64,000 nt of DNA from a bacterium. GTDB lineage: Bacteria > Methylomirabilota > Methylomirabilia > Methylomirabilales > 2-02-FULL-66-22. The notes beneath the pieces are model-generated. The model did not search any database. It was given only the letters and a program-made list of their open reading frames with translations, and had not been told where the DNA came from. The DNA is taken from the NCBI GenBank assembly GCA_029580855.1, contig JAKPQH010000069.1, forward strand, positions 62,001-126,000, in the 5' to 3' direction. Below, in pieces: positions 25,095 through 34,329 of this stretch (its first letter is position 1; the number at the start of each line of letters is the position of its first letter). The position numbers and the translations under genes were made by a program.

Positions 25095-26132
25095 CTACCC
25101 TCCTCGCGCGGCGACCAGATCCCGGTAGAGCGCGAGATACTTGTCGATCTCGCCCTCCAGCCGGAAGTACGCGGCGATCTTCATCCGGGCACGGTGCCCC
25201 ATGACGACGCGCAGCGCCGGGTCGCTCAGCAACCGCTCCGCCTTCTCCTGAAACTCCGCCGCCGATGCAAAGAGAAACCCGTCCTCGCCGTCGGCGACGA
25301 CGGATCGATTTCCCTCGATGTCCGAGGCCAGAACGGGCACGCCCTTGCTCATGGCCTCCAGGACCGCATTGGACATCCCGCCCTCCGACAGCGAAGAGTT
25401 GATGACCGCCTGCACCGCCGAGAGTCCGGCGCAGATCTGCGCGTGTTCGAGGGCGCCGAGGTACGTGGCCCAGGGGAGGCCGCCCAAGGCGGCGGTGACC
25501 CGCGTCGCTTCCTCCGGCTCGATCACGGGCCCGGCGAGGACGTACCGCAGGCCGGGGTGCCTGCGCCGGAGCGCCGCCAGCCGCGGGATCACGATCGGGA
25601 TGTTTTTGACCCGTCGGACGCCGGCCGGCTGGAAGAACACAAAATCGCCGGGGTGGATACCTGCGGCGGCGCGAAGATCGTAGCGCGACCCGTCGCACAG
25701 GACCGCCTGGCCGATCACGCGGATCTTGTCGGAGGCGGCGGGTACCTCCTGGCGGATCTTTTCGCCCATGGACTCGTGAAAGACGACGACGGCGTGGACC
25801 GCGTCCAGGACCTCCCGGACCAGAGGACGCCGGGTCGAGTCAAACAGATCGTGGTTGACGTCGGTCCCGGTGACGGTGATCGCCGACGGGATGCCGAGGC
25901 CGCGTGCGGCCGCCGCGACCACCGGTCCGCTCACGGTGGCGTGAAAACCGTGGACCACATCCGGTCGAACACGGGTGAGCGCCGCCAAGGTCGCGGCGGC
26001 GCCGTGTCCGTCGAGGGGGTACACCACGACCTTGATGCCCTGATCCCGCAGGCCGGACTCGATCCGCTGGACCGTGATGGAATTCCCCCGGACCGAGGGA
26101 AAATAGAAGGGGGTGATGAGCGCCAGGATCAT
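25095..26132 (-). CDS. GT4-family glycosyltransferase
   Basis: A 345-residue GT-B glycosyltransferase of family 4. The N-terminal domain starts MILALITPFYFPSVRGNSI and the C-terminal sugar-nucleotide domain carries the EX7E motif SEGGMSNAVLEAMSKGVPVL and DIEGNRSVVADGEDG. GT4 enzymes retain configuration and use nucleotide sugars to build polysaccharides, glycolipids or disaccharides; the donor is not readable here. The gene follows the AsmA-like gene on the same strand (28-nt gap) and converges on glgC. The start at 26132 is the ATG giving the canonical hydrophobic first strand. Confidence 0.88.
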   Translation of the reverse strand: MILALITPFYFPSVRGNSITVQRIESGLRDQGIKVVVYPLDGHGAAATLAALTRVRPDVVHGFHATVSGPVVAAAARGLGIPSAITVTGTDVNHDLFDSTRRPLVREVLDAVHAVVVFHESMGEKIRQEVPAASDKIRVIGQAVLCDGSRYDLRAAAGIHPGDFVFFQPAGVRRVKNIPIVIPRLAALRRRHPGLRYVLAGPVIEPEEATRVTAALGGLPWATYLGALEHAQICAGLSAVQAVINSSLSEGGMSNAVLEAMSKGVPVLASDIEGNRSVVADGEDGFLFASAAEFQEKAERLLSDPALRVVMGHRARMKIAAYFRLEGEIDKYLALYRDLVAARGG

Positions 26133-26160
26133 GGTGTCCGGCGAATGCCGCGGTGCGAGG

Positions 26161-28125
26161 TCAACGGCCGAAGAGTCCCCGGAAGATCTCCTTGAGGGTC
26201 CTGCCGGTCTCGCCGGGGAGCACCTTGTCGATTTCGCGCTCGATCTTCTGCTGCGTCTTGCCCAGCTTGGGCACGACCACGGGCTGCGCCGTCGTCCCGG
26301 TGACCTTGGCCTCGATGGTGGAGCGGCCGAACTTCGCCACCACGTCGAAGTCCAGGGCCGAGTCGAGGAGACCCAGCGTCCCCGCCGCGGCGATGGTCCC
26401 TTCGGGTTTGGTCAGCGTGAGGTCGGTCGTCCGGGCGATGCCCTTCTCGACCGTGTAGTGGCCGCGCACCTGGTCAAACTCGTCCAGACGCACGCGGATG
26501 CCCTGGGCCGCGAGGATGGGCGCGACCATCTCGCCCAGCCGATCCAGTGGGCGGTACCCGATCATGCGGCCGGATCGCAGTTCCAGCCGGCCGTGGCCGA
26601 CGGCCGATCCCAGGATGTCCGGCAGCGCCACGCCCGCGAACTGGAACTGGCCCTCGAAGTCCAGCCCGCTCCTGAGCGTCCACGGCCCGACGGCCAAGGC
26701 CTTCAGCAGAGGCTCCGTCGCCGCCTTGTCGAGCCGAGCGGTCAGGGAGACCTTCGGCACGCTTTGACGCAGATCCGCCTCGCCGTGCGCCTGCAATCGC
26801 CCCTCCGCGACCTTGGCGCGCACCTCGGGGAGCCGCAACACCCCCCCCTGGTATTCCACGTCCGCCTCGACGGCGCTCCACGTCATGCCGCGGCACGTGA
26901 GTTCGCCGAGACTCACCTTGCCCTGGGCGCTGGGACCGGTCGCGCCCGATCGGGAGACCCCCGGCGACGGCGCCGCCGCCCAGGCCGCGCTCGGCCACAG
27001 CCGCGCCCGCTTCGCCGCAGGAGCCAGCCACCGGTCGAGGTCCAGTCGTGGCGATGCCGCCGTGAAGACGACGTGGGGCGCCCGCATGTCGGCCAGGTGG
27101 GCGGTGCCCGTCAGGGTTGCGTCCCTGAACGTGATGGCGAAATGCGTGAGGCGCAGCCCGCCGCCCTCGCGCCGCCCCTCAAACGCGACGCGAGCGTCCT
27201 CGTCGGCCGGCTTGCGGAACGCGGGGCCCACGCGGACCGTGGTCGATCTGAGGTCCAGGCTGCCGACGAAGGCGGCGCGCGCCAGCGGTCCGGCCAGTCG
27301 CAGCTCTCCGGAGGCGGGCCCGTCGAACATCGGCCCATCCGCGCCGCTCGGCAGAAGGGCCTGCCACGCCCTGACCTCCGCCTCGGTGAAGGACACGGTG
27401 CCGTCGGCCGTCGGCCCCTCTTTCCCGCCCGGCGCGATCCGCAGCGCGGCGTCGAGCTGCCCGCTTCCGCCTCCCGCCAGACGGGCGTGCCACCGCACAT
27501 CGAAGGGTTCCGACGGCTGGTCGTGGCGGACCGTCGCGCCGACGTCGACGAGCGCGACCATTGCGGCCGCCGGCCACCCCGGTTCGACCAGATCGATCTC
27601 CCCGTTTCGAACGACAAGCTCGGTGAGGAGCAGCCCGCCGAGGAGCGACGCCTTGCCCGGGCGCGCCGGTTCCGCCGGCGGCCGGGCCGCGTTCTGGGTG
27701 GCGCGACCCTGAAACAGATCCTCCACGTTCCAGCGTCCGTCCCCGCCGCGGACCAGGCGGACCCGCGGTCGTTCCAGCACGGCGCTGGCCACCTTCACCT
27801 GGCCCCGCAGAAGCGGGAGCAGTTCGACGCGAACCCGCAAGGCCTCCGCGGAGAGCAATGGCTCCGCCCCGAACCCGGGCGCCTGGCCGACGCGGATGCT
27901 TCTGGCCTCGGCGCCGACGCCGCGCCAGACGCTGACCCGCAACGCGCCCAGCGTGACGTCGCGGCCCAGGGCGCGGCCCACTCGCTGCGTCAGGAGCGTG
28001 CGATACCGCTCGAGATTGACCAGCGCGGGAAGCAGCACGACGGCCAGGACGGCCAGGAGGAGCAACCCGCCGATGCCCGTCCCCATCCACTTGACCGCGC
28101 GGGTCATGGCGGATCCTTCCGACAT
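26161..28125 (-). CDS. AsmA-family inner-membrane protein
   Basis: A 654-residue AsmA-like protein, a single-pass inner-membrane protein with a large periplasmic beta-groove. Members (AsmA, TamB, YhdP, YdbH) are thought to move phospholipid between membranes. One membrane anchor lies at about residues 14-32 (IGGLLLLAVLAVVLLPALV), followed by the typical LVNLERYRTLLTQRVGRALG. The long remainder is beta-rich with a C-terminal AsmA repeat domain (TLTKPEGTIAAAGTLGLLD). It precedes the glycosyltransferase gene. A second member of this superfamily, YdbH-like, occurs at 46994-49531. Confidence 0.85.
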   Translation of the reverse strand: MSEGSAMTRAVKWMGTGIGGLLLLAVLAVVLLPALVNLERYRTLLTQRVGRALGRDVTLGALRVSVWRGVGAEARSIRVGQAPGFGAEPLLSAEALRVRVELLPLLRGQVKVASAVLERPRVRLVRGGDGRWNVEDLFQGRATQNAARPPAEPARPGKASLLGGLLLTELVVRNGEIDLVEPGWPAAAMVALVDVGATVRHDQPSEPFDVRWHARLAGGGSGQLDAALRIAPGGKEGPTADGTVSFTEAEVRAWQALLPSGADGPMFDGPASGELRLAGPLARAAFVGSLDLRSTTVRVGPAFRKPADEDARVAFEGRREGGGLRLTHFAITFRDATLTGTAHLADMRAPHVVFTAASPRLDLDRWLAPAAKRARLWPSAAWAAAPSPGVSRSGATGPSAQGKVSLGELTCRGMTWSAVEADVEYQGGVLRLPEVRAKVAEGRLQAHGEADLRQSVPKVSLTARLDKAATEPLLKALAVGPWTLRSGLDFEGQFQFAGVALPDILGSAVGHGRLELRSGRMIGYRPLDRLGEMVAPILAAQGIRVRLDEFDQVRGHYTVEKGIARTTDLTLTKPEGTIAAAGTLGLLDSALDFDVVAKFGRSTIEAKVTGTTAQPVVVPKLGKTQQKIEREIDKVLPGETGRTLKEIFRGLFGR

Positions 28126-28413
28126 CGAATCCGAATCCCCATGGACGGTATTTTAATGTGCTCAGCGGCGAAAAAGCGAGCGTTATCCGGCCCCGGCCCT
28201 GAAGCCGGCGTCGGTTTGGCTGACACTTTCCCGCACACGACGGGACTCGGCCGGGTGGCGCCCCCGTCGAGTTTTCTTGCCGCAAATGCCCAGTCTACCG
28301 TAAGATAACGCGTCAAGACGGTTCGCGCTCCGTGCTCCGAAAGCGTTCGGCACGTTCTGTGCTTCGGCATGTGGGGGGCACTGAGAGAACACGGCGGTCC
28401 GGAGGAAGAGTGC

Positions 28414-28710
28414 ATGCTCAATGAGACCACACCGGCAAACCAGACCTCGGCGGAGGATCCCGCGGGCGGCTTCATCGTCGTCGCGCGAAACCAGCACGAT
28501 CTGTGGCAGGCGTTGACCCGCGAGTTCAAGCACATCCCCGAGATCCAGGTGATCCTCGATCGGCGGCAGACGGAGCGCCGCCGGTTGGATTTGCCCGTCG
28601 CACAGGACCGGCGCGCGGCGCAGCGCCGCAGCCTCCCCCACCTGGAGGACGATCTCCGCGCCCGCCAGTACGTGTTGGTCCGCCCCCGCCATCGACAGCC
28701 CGGCGGCTGA
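28414..28710 (+). CDS. Small protein with a doubled arginine-rich motif
   Basis: A 98-residue protein. The ATG at 28414 has GGAGGAAGAG just upstream, a better start than the in-frame ATG at 28369. After an acidic N-terminus it has FIVVARNQHDLWQALTREF, then an arginine-rich twofold pattern DRRQTERRR and QDRRAAQRRS separated by seven residues. I do not recognise the family; the D-R-R-x3-R-R pattern occurs in small uncharacterised proteins of several GC-rich bacteria, where a nucleic-acid or regulator-binding role is possible. It stands alone, 184 nt before the first MFS gene. Confidence 0.6.
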   Translation: MLNETTPANQTSAEDPAGGFIVVARNQHDLWQALTREFKHIPEIQVILDRRQTERRRLDLPVAQDRRAAQRRSLPHLEDDLRARQYVLVRPRHRQPGG

Positions 28711-28894
28711 CGAGACGCCGGCGCGCTCCCGCACCCTGCCACCCCGTGCGCGTTTTCCCCGGCGCCCCGCCGCGGGCGGGGGGCGTCCTGCGTCCGCTCC
28801 AACGATCAAATCCCCACCCGCGCTCGACATCACGGCCGAGTTGCGTCATCATGCATCGGTCCCAACCGGACGACACCCGAGGATCCTGCACCCG

Positions 28895-30160
28895 ATGTCG
28901 ACCGTACCCACAATCGAGCCCCCCTCGAGACGCGGCGTGCTCGTCCTCGCCTCGACCTTCGTGACGCAGATCCTCATCTATGGGGTCTGGTACGGCTATT
29001 CGGTCTTTCTGGTCGCCCTCCTGGGCGAATTCGGCTGGAGCCGCTCGCTCGTGTCGGGCGCCTTCTCGACCTTCGTCATGATGCACGGCCTCCTCGGGCC
29101 GCTCATCGGTTGGCTGCTGCGCCGGTTCGGTCCGCGGCACTTGATCGTCGCCGGCGCCGTGCTGATGGGATTCGCCATGTGCCTGATGGCCGAGACCACC
29201 CGGTGGTGGCACCTCTACGCTACCTTCGGGATCGTCGCGGCCCTCGCCATGAGCCTGGCCGGCTGGATCCCCTCGGTCGTGCTCGTGGGGGGCTGGTTCC
29301 CGGATCGCTACGGGACGGCCATCGGCATCATGGGGAGCGGGATCGGCGTCAGCATCTTCGCGCTGATCCCGCTGGCCCAGGTGCTCATCGAGGCCTTCGG
29401 GTGGCGGTGGGCCTACCGGATCCTCGGGGTGGCCGTCGTCGCGTGGGTGCTGCCGGCGACGCTTTGCCTCGTGCGCGATCCGCCGTGCGCCCATCCCCGC
29501 GCGGCCGAGGGTGCCTCCGGGCGTGCCGACCGCGGAAAGACGGCGACCGGCTGCTGGACCCTCGCCCGCGCCGCCCGCACCTGGCGGTTCTGGGGGGTGG
29601 CCGGCGTCTTTTTCACGGGCAATTTCGTCACGCAGATGCTCCTGATCCACCAGGTGGCCTACCTGGTCGACCACGACGTGCCCGTCATGACCGCGGCCGC
29701 GCTGGGCGGTGTCGTCGGGCTGGTCAGTATCGGGGGAAAGATCGGCTGGGGGACGCTCTCTGACCGGACGTCCCGGCCGCTGGCGTACAGCCTCGCCTTC
29801 GCGTTCGTGGCCGCCAGCCTCGGCGCACTGGTTCTGGCGGGCCGGAACCCGACGAGCTGCCTCCCGTACGTGTACGCGGTCCTCATCGGCATCGGGTACG
29901 CCGCCATGGCGCCCCTGCCGCCCGCCCTCACCAACGACATCTTCGCGGGCCCCGGCTTCTCCATGATCTTCAGCGCCGTATACACGATGGGCGGCCTGGG
30001 GCTCGCAGCGGGCACCTGGAGTGCCGGGTGGATCTTCGACGTCACCGGAAGCTACGCCGGTGCCCTCTGGCTCGGGCTGGCCATGGCGGTGATCTCCCCG
30101 CTCCTCATGTGGTCGGTGGCGCCGCGGCGTCTGCCGCATCGCGCCGGGGTCGTCTCGTGA
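28895..30160 (+). CDS. MFS transporter, first of three tandem paralogues
   Basis: Twelve-helix major facilitator of 421 residues. It belongs to the branch with YGVWYGYSVFLVALLGEFGW in helix 1 and GWSRSLVSGAFS after it, the pattern of oxalate/formate and monocarboxylate-type MFS carriers. The loop 2-3 motif is RRFGPRHLI. Helix 4 has GWIPSVVLVGGWFPDRYGTA and helix 10-11 GIGYAAMAPLPPALTNDIF. Substrate is likely a small organic acid but not assigned. The start at 28895 is used because the preceding in-frame codons (from 28841) are non-conserved. It is followed after 23 nt by a paralogue. Confidence 0.9.
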   Translation: MSTVPTIEPPSRRGVLVLASTFVTQILIYGVWYGYSVFLVALLGEFGWSRSLVSGAFSTFVMMHGLLGPLIGWLLRRFGPRHLIVAGAVLMGFAMCLMAETTRWWHLYATFGIVAALAMSLAGWIPSVVLVGGWFPDRYGTAIGIMGSGIGVSIFALIPLAQVLIEAFGWRWAYRILGVAVVAWVLPATLCLVRDPPCAHPRAAEGASGRADRGKTATGCWTLARAARTWRFWGVAGVFFTGNFVTQMLLIHQVAYLVDHDVPVMTAAALGGVVGLVSIGGKIGWGTLSDRTSRPLAYSLAFAFVAASLGALVLAGRNPTSCLPYVYAVLIGIGYAAMAPLPPALTNDIFAGPGFSMIFSAVYTMGGLGLAAGTWSAGWIFDVTGSYAGALWLGLAMAVISPLLMWSVAPRRLPHRAGVVS

Positions 30161-30183
30161 GGCCGCCGCCCAGGAACGACAAC

Positions 30184-31401
30184 ATGGGCCGCCGGTGGCT
30201 CATCCTGGGAGCCATCTTTGTCAACCTGGCGGCCATCTACGGCGCCTGGTATTCGTACTCCGTGTTCCTGGTGGCGCTCCTCGGGGAATTCGGCTGGAGT
30301 CGGTCCGTCGTCGCCGGCGGTTTTTCCATCTTCGTCCTGCTCCACGGCTCGCTCAGCCCCTTCATCGGCACCGTCGCCGCGCGCACGGGCCCCCGGCGCA
30401 TCATCCTCGTGGGCATCTGCACCCTTGGGGTCGGTCTCGTGCTGGCCTCCCGGACCACGGCGTGGTGGCACCTCTACCTGGCCTTCGGCGGCGTCACGGC
30501 CGCCGGGATCGCCATGTCGGGCTGGCTCCCATCGGTCCTGTGCGTCCGGGGGTGGTTTCCCTCCCGGGTCGGCACGGCCGTGGGTATCGCGTCGGCGGGC
30601 ATCGGCGTGGGGATCTCGCTGCTCGTCCCCTTCGCCCAGTACCTCATCGACCGGGTGGGCTGGCGCTGGGCCATGCGGAGCCTGGCCGTTCTCATCGTCG
30701 GCTGGGTCCTGCCCGCCACGCTGTGGCTCATCCGCGACCCCGATTCGCTCGAGGCGCCGACGACCGGCGCCTCCGGCCGCACATCGGCCGGGCCGACCCG
30801 CCACTGGACGCTGGCCCTGGCCGTCCGCGACGGCCGCTACTGGGCCCTGGCCGTCGTGCACTTCACCGGGAATGTGGTGACGCAGATGCTCCTCGTCCAC
30901 CAGGTCGCCTACCTCGTGGATCACGGCGTCCCGGCCCTGGCCGCGGCGACTGTGGGCGGGGTGGTGGGCGCCTCCAGCATCGTCGGCAAGCTGGCGTGGG
31001 GGTCGCTCTCGGACCGGGTGGGGCGGGAGTGGGCGTACACCTTCGCCTTTGCGTGCACCGCCGCCAGCGTGGGCGCCCTGGTTCTCGCGGGTCGGTTTCC
31101 GGACACCCTGCTCCCGTACGCGTACGGTGTCCTGATCGGCCTCGGCTACGCCGGCACGGCGCCCCTCACACCGGCCGCCGCCAGCGACCTCTTCGGCGGG
31201 CCGGGTTTCGCGACGATCTTCGGCTCCCTGCACAGCCTGCTCTGCCTCGGGGCCGCGACCGGGTCGTGGGGCGCCGGAAAGATCTTCGACGGGACGGGCA
31301 GCTACGCCGGGGCCCTCTGGATGGCGCTCGCGTGCGCCGTCGTTGCCCCGGCGATGATGTGGGTGGCGGCCCCGCGCCGCCCCCACCCGCCGCCAACCTA
31401 G
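30184..31401 (+). CDS. MFS transporter, second tandem paralogue
   Basis: A 405-residue major facilitator, closely related to its two neighbours. It shares YGAWYSYSVFLVALLGEFGW and the SVVAGGFSIF that follows, GWFPSRVGTAVGIASAGIGV in helix 4-5 and GLGYAGTAPLTPAAASDLFG in helix 10-11. The ATG at 30184 gives a membrane segment from residue 3 onward; earlier codons overlap the first transporter. It lies 23 nt after the first paralogue and is separated from the third by the inverted 8-nt array at 31410-31483. The substrate is unknown. Confidence 0.9.
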   Translation: MGRRWLILGAIFVNLAAIYGAWYSYSVFLVALLGEFGWSRSVVAGGFSIFVLLHGSLSPFIGTVAARTGPRRIILVGICTLGVGLVLASRTTAWWHLYLAFGGVTAAGIAMSGWLPSVLCVRGWFPSRVGTAVGIASAGIGVGISLLVPFAQYLIDRVGWRWAMRSLAVLIVGWVLPATLWLIRDPDSLEAPTTGASGRTSAGPTRHWTLALAVRDGRYWALAVVHFTGNVVTQMLLVHQVAYLVDHGVPALAAATVGGVVGASSIVGKLAWGSLSDRVGREWAYTFAFACTAASVGALVLAGRFPDTLLPYAYGVLIGLGYAGTAPLTPAAASDLFGGPGFATIFGSLHSLLCLGAATGSWGAGKIFDGTGSYAGALWMALACAVVAPAMMWVAAPRRPHPPPT

Positions 31402-31409
31402 GACACGCA

Positions 31410-31483
31410 TTCGGCGGCACGGCGGTACGGCAGCTCCGCGGTTCAGGCGTACCGCCGAACGGCCGAACCGGCGAACCGTCGAA
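31410..31483 (+). repeat. 8-nt-period array, inverted arms TTCGGCGG / CCGNCGAA
   Basis: Left arm of five units (31410-31449: TTCGGCGG, CACGGCGG, TACGGCAG, CTCCGCGG, TTCAGGCG). After two bases comes a right arm in the opposite sense, four units (31452-31483: CCGCCGAA, CGGCCGAA, CCGGCGAA, CCGTCGAA). The array fills the gap between MFS two and MFS three and ends 8 nt before the start codon at 31492. The same family is at 35853-35931. Confidence 0.9.
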
Positions 31484-31491
31484 CACCGAGC

Positions 31492-32742
31492 ATGTTTATG
31501 ACTCGTGCATCGGCATCCGAAAGTCACTGGGGCTGGGTCGTCGTCGGGGCGGCGTTCGTGACCATGGCCCTCCTCTACGGGCTCTGGTACAGCTATTCCG
31601 TCTTTCTGGTCGCCCTGCTCGGGGAGTTCGGCTGGAGCCGCTCCGTGACCGCCGGGGCCTTCTCCACGTTCGCCCTGGTCCACGCCGGTGTGGGGCCGTT
31701 CTTCGGCCCCGTCGCCGAGCGGGTCGGCCCGCGTCGGATTATCCTCGCCGGCGGGTGCGTGCTGGCGCTGGGTCTGGTGCTTGCCGCTCAGACGTCGCAG
31801 CCCTGGCACCTGTACCTGGCCTTCGGCGTCATCGCCGCCGTCGGGATCGGTTTCAGCGGGTACGTCCCGCTGGTGATCCTGATCCGGGGGTGGTTTCCGA
31901 CCCGGATCGGCACCGCGGTCGGGATCGCCACCGCCGGGATCAGCGTGGGCATCGCCTTCCTCATCCCGCTCTGCCAGTTTCTCATCGACGAGCTCGGCTG
32001 GCGCTGGGCGCTGCGCGCGCTGGCCGCCGCGGTGGTATGCTGGCTGGTGCCGGCGACGCTCTGGCTGCTGCGCGAGCGCCCGGCAGCCGGGACCTTTCGG
32101 CCGCCCGCGGCCGGGCGCTCCGCCGCTCTCGCCCCGCACTGGACCCTTTCGCTGGCGCTTCGCTCCCGGCGCTTCTGGGGACTCTGCGTCGTCCTCTTCA
32201 CCGGCAACACCGCCATCACGTTGTTCATGGTCCATCAGGTGATCTATCTGGTGGACCACGGCGTCCCGCCCATGGTGGCGGCGACCGTCGGGGGCCTCGT
32301 GGGCCTGATCAGCATCGTCGGGAAAGCGGGGTGGGGTTATCTGATGGATCGGACGCTGCGGGAGCTGGTGTACACGCTGGCCTGCGCGAGCTTCGCCCTG
32401 TCCATCGGGGGGTTGGCCCTGGCGGGGGCCTACCCGCTGTCGGTGCTGCCGTATCTCTACGCCGTCGTGCTCGGTCTCGGCTACGCCATCACCGCCCCGT
32501 TCGCCCCGGCGGCCGCCAGCGCGCTGTTTGGCGGCCCCGGCTTCTCCACCATCTTCGGGTCGATTCACGTCTCGCTGGGGTTCGGCACGGCGGCCGGCGC
32601 GTGGGCCGGCGGGAAGATCTTCGATGTCACGGGGAGCTATGCGGCGGCGTTCTGGGGAGCCCTGGGACTGATCTGCTTCTCATGCATTCTGCTCTGGACC
32701 GTGGCGCCCCGGCATGGGAATCCGCCGCCCTCCGGACGGTGA
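31492..32742 (+). CDS. MFS transporter, third tandem paralogue
   Basis: A 416-residue major facilitator paralogous to the two upstream genes, with YGLWYSYSVFLVALLGEFGW then RSVTAGAFS, GWFPTRIGTAVGIATAGISV and GLGYAITAPFAPAAASALFG. ATG codons at 31492 and 31498 are both possible; neither has a good Shine-Dalgarno sequence because the 8-nt array runs up to position 31483. Three adjacent copies indicate local duplication followed by divergence, perhaps for different organic acids. It converges on uxaC. Confidence 0.9.
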   Translation: MFMTRASASESHWGWVVVGAAFVTMALLYGLWYSYSVFLVALLGEFGWSRSVTAGAFSTFALVHAGVGPFFGPVAERVGPRRIILAGGCVLALGLVLAAQTSQPWHLYLAFGVIAAVGIGFSGYVPLVILIRGWFPTRIGTAVGIATAGISVGIAFLIPLCQFLIDELGWRWALRALAAAVVCWLVPATLWLLRERPAAGTFRPPAAGRSAALAPHWTLSLALRSRRFWGLCVVLFTGNTAITLFMVHQVIYLVDHGVPPMVAATVGGLVGLISIVGKAGWGYLMDRTLRELVYTLACASFALSIGGLALAGAYPLSVLPYLYAVVLGLGYAITAPFAPAAASALFGGPGFSTIFGSIHVSLGFGTAAGAWAGGKIFDVTGSYAAAFWGALGLICFSCILLWTVAPRHGNPPPSGR

Positions 32743-32755
32743 GACGCGCGGTCGG

Positions 32756-32804
32756 CTTTCAGCGTTCAGCCTGCCTGCTGCCAGCCGCCCGCTGCCGCCT
32801 CCCG
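32756..32804 (+). repeat. 7-nt-period degenerate array
   Basis: Seven units in phase: CTTTCAG, CGTTCAG, CCTGCCT, GCTGCCA, GCCGCCC, GCTGCCG, CCTCCCG. Read on the other strand it resembles the array at 9033-9116 (CTGAACG-like to GGCAGGA-like). It fills the convergent gap between the third MFS gene and uxaC, ending 3 nt before the uxaC stop. Confidence 0.75.
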
Positions 32805-32807
32805 TGC

Positions 32808-34226
32808 CTACACTTTGTACGCCTGCTTCGCCAGCCGGTACGCCGTATCCTGGATCATCTCCTCGGCGTCCTCCACGTCGACGATGCCCCGGACCACCAG
32901 GCCGGCGATCCAGTTGGCGTCCACACGCCGCGACAGGTCATGCCGCGCGGGAATGGACGGATAGGCACGCGTGTCGTCGTTGAATCCCACGGTGTTGGCC
33001 AGGCCGGCGGTCTCGATGACCAGTTCGCGGAACCGCTCCATGCCGTTCAGGCTGTCGAAAAACCACCAGGGCGGGCCCAGGCGGAGCGCCGGGTAGTGGC
33101 CGGCCAGCGGCGCCAGCTCCCGCGAGTACGTGGACTCGTCCAGGTTGAACAGGATCAGCGTCAGGCGGGTCTCGTTCCCGTACTTGCCGAGGAGCGGGCG
33201 CAGATTCCGCGTGAACTCGCCGGCGGTCGGGATGTCCGCCCCCATGTCGGCCCCGAAGCGCTCGTAGAGGAGCGGGTTGTGATTCCGGAAAGAGCCGACG
33301 TGGAGCTGCATCACCAGCCCGTCCTCGATGCTCATGCGGGCCATCTCCATGAGCATGTGCCCGGTGAAGAGCGTCGCGTCCTCGGCCGTCGCCTTCCCGG
33401 CCAGCGCCCGCCGGAAGATCGTCTCGGCCTGGCGCACGGACAGCTCCCCGGTGTAGGCCGTGGTCGCCGCGTGATCTGTCGCGGTGGCTCCCATCCCCTT
33501 GAAGAACGCCCGCCGGTTCTCCAGCGCGGCGAGGTAGGTCTTGTAACTCTTGACCTCGATCCCGCTGACCGCGCTCAGCGCCTGGATGCTCTTCCGCCAG
33601 TCGGCGGCGTCCAGGTTCACGACGGCGTCCGGCCGGAAGCACGGCACGACCCGGCCCTTCCAGCCGGATTTCCGGATGGCCTGGTGGTGCGGCAAGGGGT
33701 CGGTGGCCGCATCGGTCGTGGACATGAACTCGATGTTGAACCGCTCGAACAGGGCCCGCGGCCGGAACTCCGGCGTGGCCAGCTTGGCGGCGATCTGATC
33801 GTAGATCCGCTGGGCGGACTCGCCGCAGAGCTTCTCCTCCACACCAAAGACGGAGAACAGCTCGTGGGTCAGCCACATCCCGGTGGGGGTGGCCCGAAAG
33901 AGCCGAAAATGGTCGGCGAACGTCTGCCAGACCTTCCGGTGGTCCTTCTCGACCGTGCCGCCGTCCTTCCGGGGAATCCCCAGGGCCTCCATGGGCACGC
34001 CCTGCGAATAGAGCATGCGGAACACGTAATGGTCCGGGATGATGAGCAGGTCGGCGGGGGACCCGAAGGAGTAGTCCGGGTCCGCGAACATGCGCGGGTC
34101 CACGTGGCCGTGGGGACAGATGAGCGGCAGGTTCGCGACCTGCGCGTACAGGCGCTGCGCGACCTCTTTCTGGCGCGGATCGGGGCCGAAATACCGATCG
34201 TCGGGCAGGTGCATTTTGCTCGCCAT
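32808..34226 (-). CDS. uxaC: Glucuronate isomerase
   Basis: Isomerises D-glucuronate and D-galacturonate to the corresponding ketoses, the first step of hexuronate catabolism. The 472-residue protein shows the amidohydrolase-fold signatures of UxaC: LICPHGHVDPRMFADPDYSF, IIPDHYVFRMLYSQGVPME, EFMSTTDAATDPLPHHQAIR, LHVGSFRNHNPLLYERFG and FNDDTRAYPSIPARHDLSRR. The ATG at 34226 is preceded by GGAGG at a good distance; earlier in-frame codons are random. No other hexuronate gene (uxaB, uxuA, kdgK) is adjacent, although a PfkB kinase and two oxidoreductase families lie 8-10 kb away. Confidence 0.95.
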   Translation of the reverse strand: MASKMHLPDDRYFGPDPRQKEVAQRLYAQVANLPLICPHGHVDPRMFADPDYSFGSPADLLIIPDHYVFRMLYSQGVPMEALGIPRKDGGTVEKDHRKVWQTFADHFRLFRATPTGMWLTHELFSVFGVEEKLCGESAQRIYDQIAAKLATPEFRPRALFERFNIEFMSTTDAATDPLPHHQAIRKSGWKGRVVPCFRPDAVVNLDAADWRKSIQALSAVSGIEVKSYKTYLAALENRRAFFKGMGATATDHAATTAYTGELSVRQAETIFRRALAGKATAEDATLFTGHMLMEMARMSIEDGLVMQLHVGSFRNHNPLLYERFGADMGADIPTAGEFTRNLRPLLGKYGNETRLTLILFNLDESTYSRELAPLAGHYPALRLGPPWWFFDSLNGMERFRELVIETAGLANTVGFNDDTRAYPSIPARHDLSRRVDANWIAGLVVRGIVDVEDAEEMIQDTAYRLAKQAYKV

Positions 34227-34329
34227 GGTCTGTGGCCTCCGTTTCTTGCCCACACGGCTGGACGTTTCCGGTCCACGGCGGGAACACCCGTTCCCGTCGG
34301 CAACACTCCTCACGGCGCGCCGGACGATC

